This document shows positions 4,589 through 7,122 of a DNA stretch of 7,122 nucleotides, piece after piece; within the stretch, counting starts at the first letter, position 1, and each line of letters opens with the position of its first letter. The stretch is from NCBI GenBank assembly GCA_029067025.1, contig JAIEFH010000282.1:1-7122 (forward strand). Reading direction: 5' to 3'. This stretch comes from Oscillospiraceae bacterium. GTDB taxonomy: Bacteria; Bacillota; Clostridia; Oscillospirales; Oscillospiraceae. The translations under genes and the position numbers were made by a program. The notes below the pieces were generated by a model. That model saw only the letters and a list, made by a program, of their open reading frames with translations, had not been told where the DNA came from and ran no database searches.

Positions 4589-5380
4589 ATGTCCCTCTTC
4601 TCCAAAACAGACCGGCGGCAGGTGCTGGAGCTGCCCATCGGCAGCATCCACCCCAATCCACGCCAGCCCCGGCAGGAGTTTAGCCCGGACGAACTGGCGG
4701 AGCTGGCCCTGTCCATTTCCCAAGTAGGGGTGCTCCAGCCGCTCTCCGTCCGCCGCACTGACCAAGGCTGGGAGCTGATCGCCGGGGAGCGGCGGCTGCG
4801 GGCGGCGGAGCTGGCCGGACTGCCCCGCGTCCCCTGCCTTCCCACGGAGGCGGACGACGACGCCTCCGCCCTGCTGGCCCTGGTGGAGAACCTCCAGCGG
4901 CAGGATCTCACCGTCTGGGAGGAGGCCGCCGCCCTGCGCCAGCTCATCGACCGGCACCATCTCTCCCAGGAGGAGGCCGCCCGGCGGGTGGGCAAAAGCC
5001 AGTCCGCCGTGGCCAACAAGCTGCGGCTGCTGAAGCTGCCCGAGGACGTGATCGACGGCCTGCGCTCCAACCACCTCACCGAGCGCCACGCTCGGGCCCT
5101 GCTGCGGCTGGACAGCGAGTCCCTCCAGCGCTCGGCCCTGGAACACATTGTAAAGGATCACCTCAATGTGGCCCAGACCGAGGCATACATCGACCGCCTG
5201 TGCCGCCGGGAGGTGGCCCCCCGTCGGGCCGCGCCGGTTTACCGCTTCCGGGACGTGCGGCTGTTCCTCAACACGGTGAAGAAAAGTTTGGCGGTGATGC
5301 AGTCCGCCGGGGTGGACGCCCGGTGCGGCCGGGAGGAGACGGACAGCGAAATCACGCTGACCATCCATATCCCCAAGTAG
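4589..5380 (+). CDS. noc: Noc-type nucleoid occlusion protein (ParB paralogue)
   Basis: Noc is a ParB/Spo0J paralogue. In B. subtilis it binds its own DNA sites as a CTP-dependent clamp, associates with the membrane and prevents division over the nucleoid. The 263-residue product shows the ParB N-terminal CTP-binding domain (LIAGERRLRAA at 63-73, ENLQRQDLT at 100-108) and a helix-turn-helix (LSQEEAARRVGKSQSAVANK at 125-144). LTERHARALL lies at 163-172, and a C-terminal dimer domain ends LTIHIPK, as in B. subtilis Noc (LTIRIPK). The positions reported to separate Noc from ParB specificity read Gln138, Lys144, Lys149 and Arg166, the Noc set. The N-terminus is short: about 10 residues (MSLFSKTDRR) precede the core, against about 30 in B. 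subtilis, where that stretch holds the amphipathic membrane-binding helix. ATG 4589 follows GGGAGG (4576-4581) by 7 nt. It has its own terminator, so it is separate from parAB. Confidence 0.92.
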   Translation: MSLFSKTDRRQVLELPIGSIHPNPRQPRQEFSPDELAELALSISQVGVLQPLSVRRTDQGWELIAGERRLRAAELAGLPRVPCLPTEADDDASALLALVENLQRQDLTVWEEAAALRQLIDRHHLSQEEAARRVGKSQSAVANKLRLLKLPEDVIDGLRSNHLTERHARALLRLDSESLQRSALEHIVKDHLNVAQTEAYIDRLCRREVAPRRAAPVYRFRDVRLFLNTVKKSLAVMQSAGVDARCGREETDSEITLTIHIPK

Positions 5381-5396
5381 CACCCCAAACGGGGCC

Positions 5397-5426
5397 CCCA
5401 TAGAGCCGTCCCTCAGGCTTTATGGG
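5397..5426 (+). repeat. Hairpin just after the noc stop codon
   Basis: Bases 5397-5407 pair with 5416-5426 over 11 positions with one G-T pair and an 8-nt loop. No T tract follows. It may protect the noc mRNA 3' end or be incidental. Confidence 0.5.
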
Positions 5427-5452
5427 AAAGGGTGGGGCAGCCTGCGCCGACG

Positions 5453-5468
5453 TGTTTCACGTGAAACA
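5453..5468. promoter_or_regulatory. parS site 3, perfect 16-bp palindrome
   Basis: TGTTTCACGTGAAACA is a complete 16-bp palindrome of the B. subtilis parS type. It lies between the noc stop codon and the noc terminator, about 210 bp before parA, so it is transcribed as part of the noc 3' untranslated region. GCAAGCTCCA at 5477-5486 sits almost at the same distance from parS as in repeat copy 1 (1784-1793). Confidence 0.93.
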
Positions 5469-5506
5469 ATTTGGCCGCAAGCTCCAACTGCTTCCCTCTT
5501 TTCTCC

Positions 5507-5536
5507 AAAAGGCAGGCTGCATGGCCTGCCTTTTTT
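5507..5536 (+). terminator. noc terminator
   Basis: A perfect 11-bp stem (AAAAGGCAGGC at 5507-5517 with GCCTGCCTTTT at 5524-5534) has a 6-nt loop and a T6 run (5531-5536). It separates noc from the parA promoter. The AAAA at its left edge could also give weak termination on the other strand. Confidence 0.93.
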
Positions 5537-5571
5537 GTCTCTTTCTTTGGGACGATATTTTTGTGAAACAG

Positions 5572-5600
5572 TTGAAATCCCACCCGGAACAAGATATAAT
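5572..5600 (+). promoter_or_regulatory. Near-consensus sigma-A promoter for parA-parB
   Basis: TTGAAA (5572-5577), exactly 17 nt, TATAAT (5595-5600). The transcript would start near 5607, giving a leader of about 74 nt. That leader can form CCGCCG (5609-5614) with CGGCGG (5635-5640). Confidence 0.88.
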
Positions 5601-5680
5601 GAATTTTACCGCCGCGAAATGCGTCCTGTGCTTCCGGCGGCACCTACACCCGTTCACGAGAGAGAAAGGGGCGCTTCCCT

Positions 5681-6448
5681 ATGGGCAAAACCATCGCCAT
5701 CGTCAACCAAAAGGGCGGCGTGGGCAAGACCACGTCCTGCGTCAATTTGGCCGCTGCGCTCACCGCTCAGGGGGCCAAAGTGCTGGTGTGCGATTTTGAT
5801 CCGCAGGGCAACGCCACCTCCGGCCTTGGCCTGGACAAGACCCGCTCCCCCAGCGTGTACGACGTAATCCTGGGGGGCGCGCCCATGAGCCGCGCTATCG
5901 TGCCCACCAAATGGGCCGATGTAGCGCCCGCCAACAAGGCCCTGTCCGGCGCCACCGTGGAGCTGATCGGCCTGGACCGCCGGGAGTTCCGCCTGCGGGA
6001 CGCGCTGGAGGAGGTCAAGGGGAGCTACAACTTCATTTTCATCGACTGCCCCCCCTCCCTGGAGCTGCTGACCCTGGACGGCCTGTGCGCGGCGGACACC
6101 CTGCTGGTTCCCGTCCAGTGCGAGTACTACGCCCTGGAGGGTTTAAGCGACCTGCTATACACCGTCCGGCTAGCCAAGCAGCGGCTGAATCCCACCCTGG
6201 ATTTGGAGGGCGTGCTGCTCACCATGTACGATGGGCGGACCAACTTGTCCCTCCAGGTGGCGGAAGAGGTCAAGCGCCACTTCCCCGGCAAGGTGTACGC
6301 CTCGGTGATCCCCCGGAACGTGCGCCTGTCCGAAGCCCCCAGCCACGGCGTGCCTGTATCCGTCTACGATCCCCTGTCCCGGGGGGCGGAGTCCTATGAG
6401 ACGCTGGCCCGGGAATTCCTTGCGAAGAATCCGATTGCCGTAAAATAG
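5681..6448 (+). CDS. parA: Chromosome-partitioning ATPase ParA/Soj
   Basis: ParA/Soj is a deviant-Walker ATPase that binds DNA non-specifically as an ATP dimer and is released by ParB, moving the origin region; in B. subtilis it also modulates DnaA. The 255-residue product has the Walker A motif KGGVGKTT at 11-18 with signature Lys11 and Lys16, Walker A' DFDPQGN at 38-44 and Walker B FIFIDCPP at 118-125. The LLVPVQCEYYALEGL segment follows at about 141-155, and SVIPRNVRLSEAPSHG lies near the C-terminus, a stretch strongly conserved in chromosomal Soj. The length is the usual 250-260, with no N-terminal helix-turn-helix extension, so this is the short chromosomal type rather than a P1-plasmid type. 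The start follows AAAGGGG (5665-5671) by 9 nt. A near-consensus promoter drives it with parB, which begins 17 nt after its stop. Confidence 0.97.
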   Translation: MGKTIAIVNQKGGVGKTTSCVNLAAALTAQGAKVLVCDFDPQGNATSGLGLDKTRSPSVYDVILGGAPMSRAIVPTKWADVAPANKALSGATVELIGLDRREFRLRDALEEVKGSYNFIFIDCPPSLELLTLDGLCAADTLLVPVQCEYYALEGLSDLLYTVRLAKQRLNPTLDLEGVLLTMYDGRTNLSLQVAEEVKRHFPGKVYASVIPRNVRLSEAPSHGVPVSVYDPLSRGAESYETLAREFLAKNPIAVK

Positions 6449-6465
6449 AAAGGAGAAAGAGTCCT

Positions 6466-7122
6466 ATGGCTAAGGCCAAAGGCTTGGGCAAGGGGCTGGA
6501 TGCCCTGATGGGGGACGCCACCCTCCAGAGCCAGGAGGCAGGCTCCGTCCTGCTGCCCATATCCCAGGTGGAACCCGGGCTGAACCAGCCCAGAAAGCGG
6601 TTCGATGACGAGTCGCTGGCCGACCTGGCCGCGTCCATTGAGGAGCACGGCATCATCCAGCCCCTGACCGTGCGGCGGCTGGGCACCGGCTATTACCAGA
6701 TCATCGCCGGAGAGCGCCGCTGGCGGGCCGCCAAACTGGCGGGTCGGAAGGACGTCCCGGTGGTCATCATCGAGGCGGATGACCGCAAGGTGATGGAGAT
6801 CGGCCTCATTGAAAACCTCCAGCGGGAGGACTTGAACCCCATCGAGGAGGCGGAGGGCTACCTCTCCCTGCTCACCGACTTTGGGCTGACCCAGGAGGAG
6901 CTGGCAAAGCGGATGGGCAAATCCCGCCCCGCCATCGCCAACGCCCTGCGGCTCACCGCCCTCCCCCCCGCCGTGCGTGAGCTGATGATCGACGGCAAGC
7001 TGACCGCCGGGCATGGCCGGGCGGTGCTCATGGTGGAGGGCGAGCAGGCCCAGACCGCCTTTGCCCAGAGGATCGTGGATGAGGGATGGAGTGTCCGCCA
7101 GGCGGAGGCCCTGTCCAAAAAC
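6466..7122 (+). CDS. parB: Chromosome-partitioning protein ParB/Spo0J, partial at the right edge
   Basis: ParB is the CTP-dependent clamp that loads at parS, spreads, recruits SMC and stimulates ParA. The 219 visible residues cover nearly all but the C-terminal dimer domain. The N-terminus KGLGKGLDAL (5-14) matches the Spo0J motif that activates ParA ATPase. The CTP-binding domain has AGERRWRAA at 81-89 and ENLQREDL at 116-123. A helix-turn-helix lies in LTQEELAKRMGKSRPAIANA (141-160), followed by KLTAGHGRAVL (178-188). At the Noc/ParB specificity positions it reads Arg154, Ala160, Ala165 and Gly182; ParB usually has Thr at the second. ATG 6466 follows AAGGAG (6450-6455) by 10 nt. It forms an operon with parA. 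The frame is open to base 7122. Confidence 0.96.
   Translation, partial: MAKAKGLGKGLDALMGDATLQSQEAGSVLLPISQVEPGLNQPRKRFDDESLADLAASIEEHGIIQPLTVRRLGTGYYQIIAGERRWRAAKLAGRKDVPVVIIEADDRKVMEIGLIENLQREDLNPIEEAEGYLSLLTDFGLTQEELAKRMGKSRPAIANALRLTALPPAVRELMIDGKLTAGHGRAVLMVEGEQAQTAFAQRIVDEGWSVRQAEALSKN

Noticed and set aside
4487..5401. Long open frame on the minus strand opposite noc
   Set aside because: It has low-complexity composition and no motifs; noc on the other strand is unambiguous.
5555..5570. Possible fourth parS
   Set aside because: Only the right half GTGAAACA is present; the left half does not match.
6404..6417. Possible Noc binding site (CCCGGGAA core)
   Set aside because: It matches the ATTTCCCGGGAAAT type at only 10 of 14 positions, lies inside parA coding sequence in GC-rich DNA, and is not palindromic beyond the core.
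1..7122. CRISPR array, tRNA, rRNA or insertion sequence with transposase
   Set aside because: No regularly spaced direct repeats, no tRNA or rRNA-like stretches and no transposase frames were seen.

Overview
The window is GC-rich, low-repeat chromosomal DNA. Its gene content points to an anaerobic Firmicute of the class Clostridia, most likely a high-GC gut member of the Oscillospiraceae. The evidence is strong Shine-Dalgarno sites, a Soj/Spo0J/Noc set of Firmicute type, B. subtilis-type parS sites, Xpt and YitT homologues, and the tail of a CoA-transferase resembling butyryl-CoA:acetate CoA-transferase. The genus cannot be named from the sequence alone.

Layout, left to right. The 3' end of an acetyl-CoA hydrolase/transferase-family gene ends at a strong terminator (1-270). 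A 97-bp imperfect palindrome follows (270-366). Next is an ECF-type sigma factor gene overlapping a membrane-anchored partner gene, probably its anti-sigma factor, behind a candidate self-recognised ECF promoter (385-1703). A 305-bp gene-free stretch then carries a terminator, a parS site, a repeat and a large palindromic element, and leads to tadA (2009-2461). tadA converges on xpt (2671-3243, minus strand); between them lie tandem terminators. xpt and a yitT-like membrane protein gene (3404-4255) diverge from facing promoters. A second gene-free stretch (4256-4588) carries a second parS, a second copy of the repeat and a dense cluster of hairpins. The right third is the chromosome-segregation locus: noc (4589-5380), a perfect 16-bp parS, a terminator, a near-consensus promoter, parA/soj (5681-6448) and parB/spo0J (6466 to beyond the right edge).

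How it works together. Known biology of the families says ParB loads on parS as a CTP-dependent clamp, ParA moves the ParB-DNA complex, and Noc, a ParB paralogue with different DNA specificity, links nucleoid position to division. The two ParB-family proteins here carry different residues at the four positions reported to separate Noc from ParB DNA specificity: Q-K-K-R in the first and R-A-A-G in the second. All three palindromic sites found are of parS type, and no convincing Noc site was seen.

The most unusual observation is that the parS sites sit at the left edge of a repeated sequence. Two copies are about 89% identical over about 93 bp, and the third parS keeps a shared 10-mer at nearly the same offset. 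This suggests parS sites that were duplicated together with an intergenic repeat.
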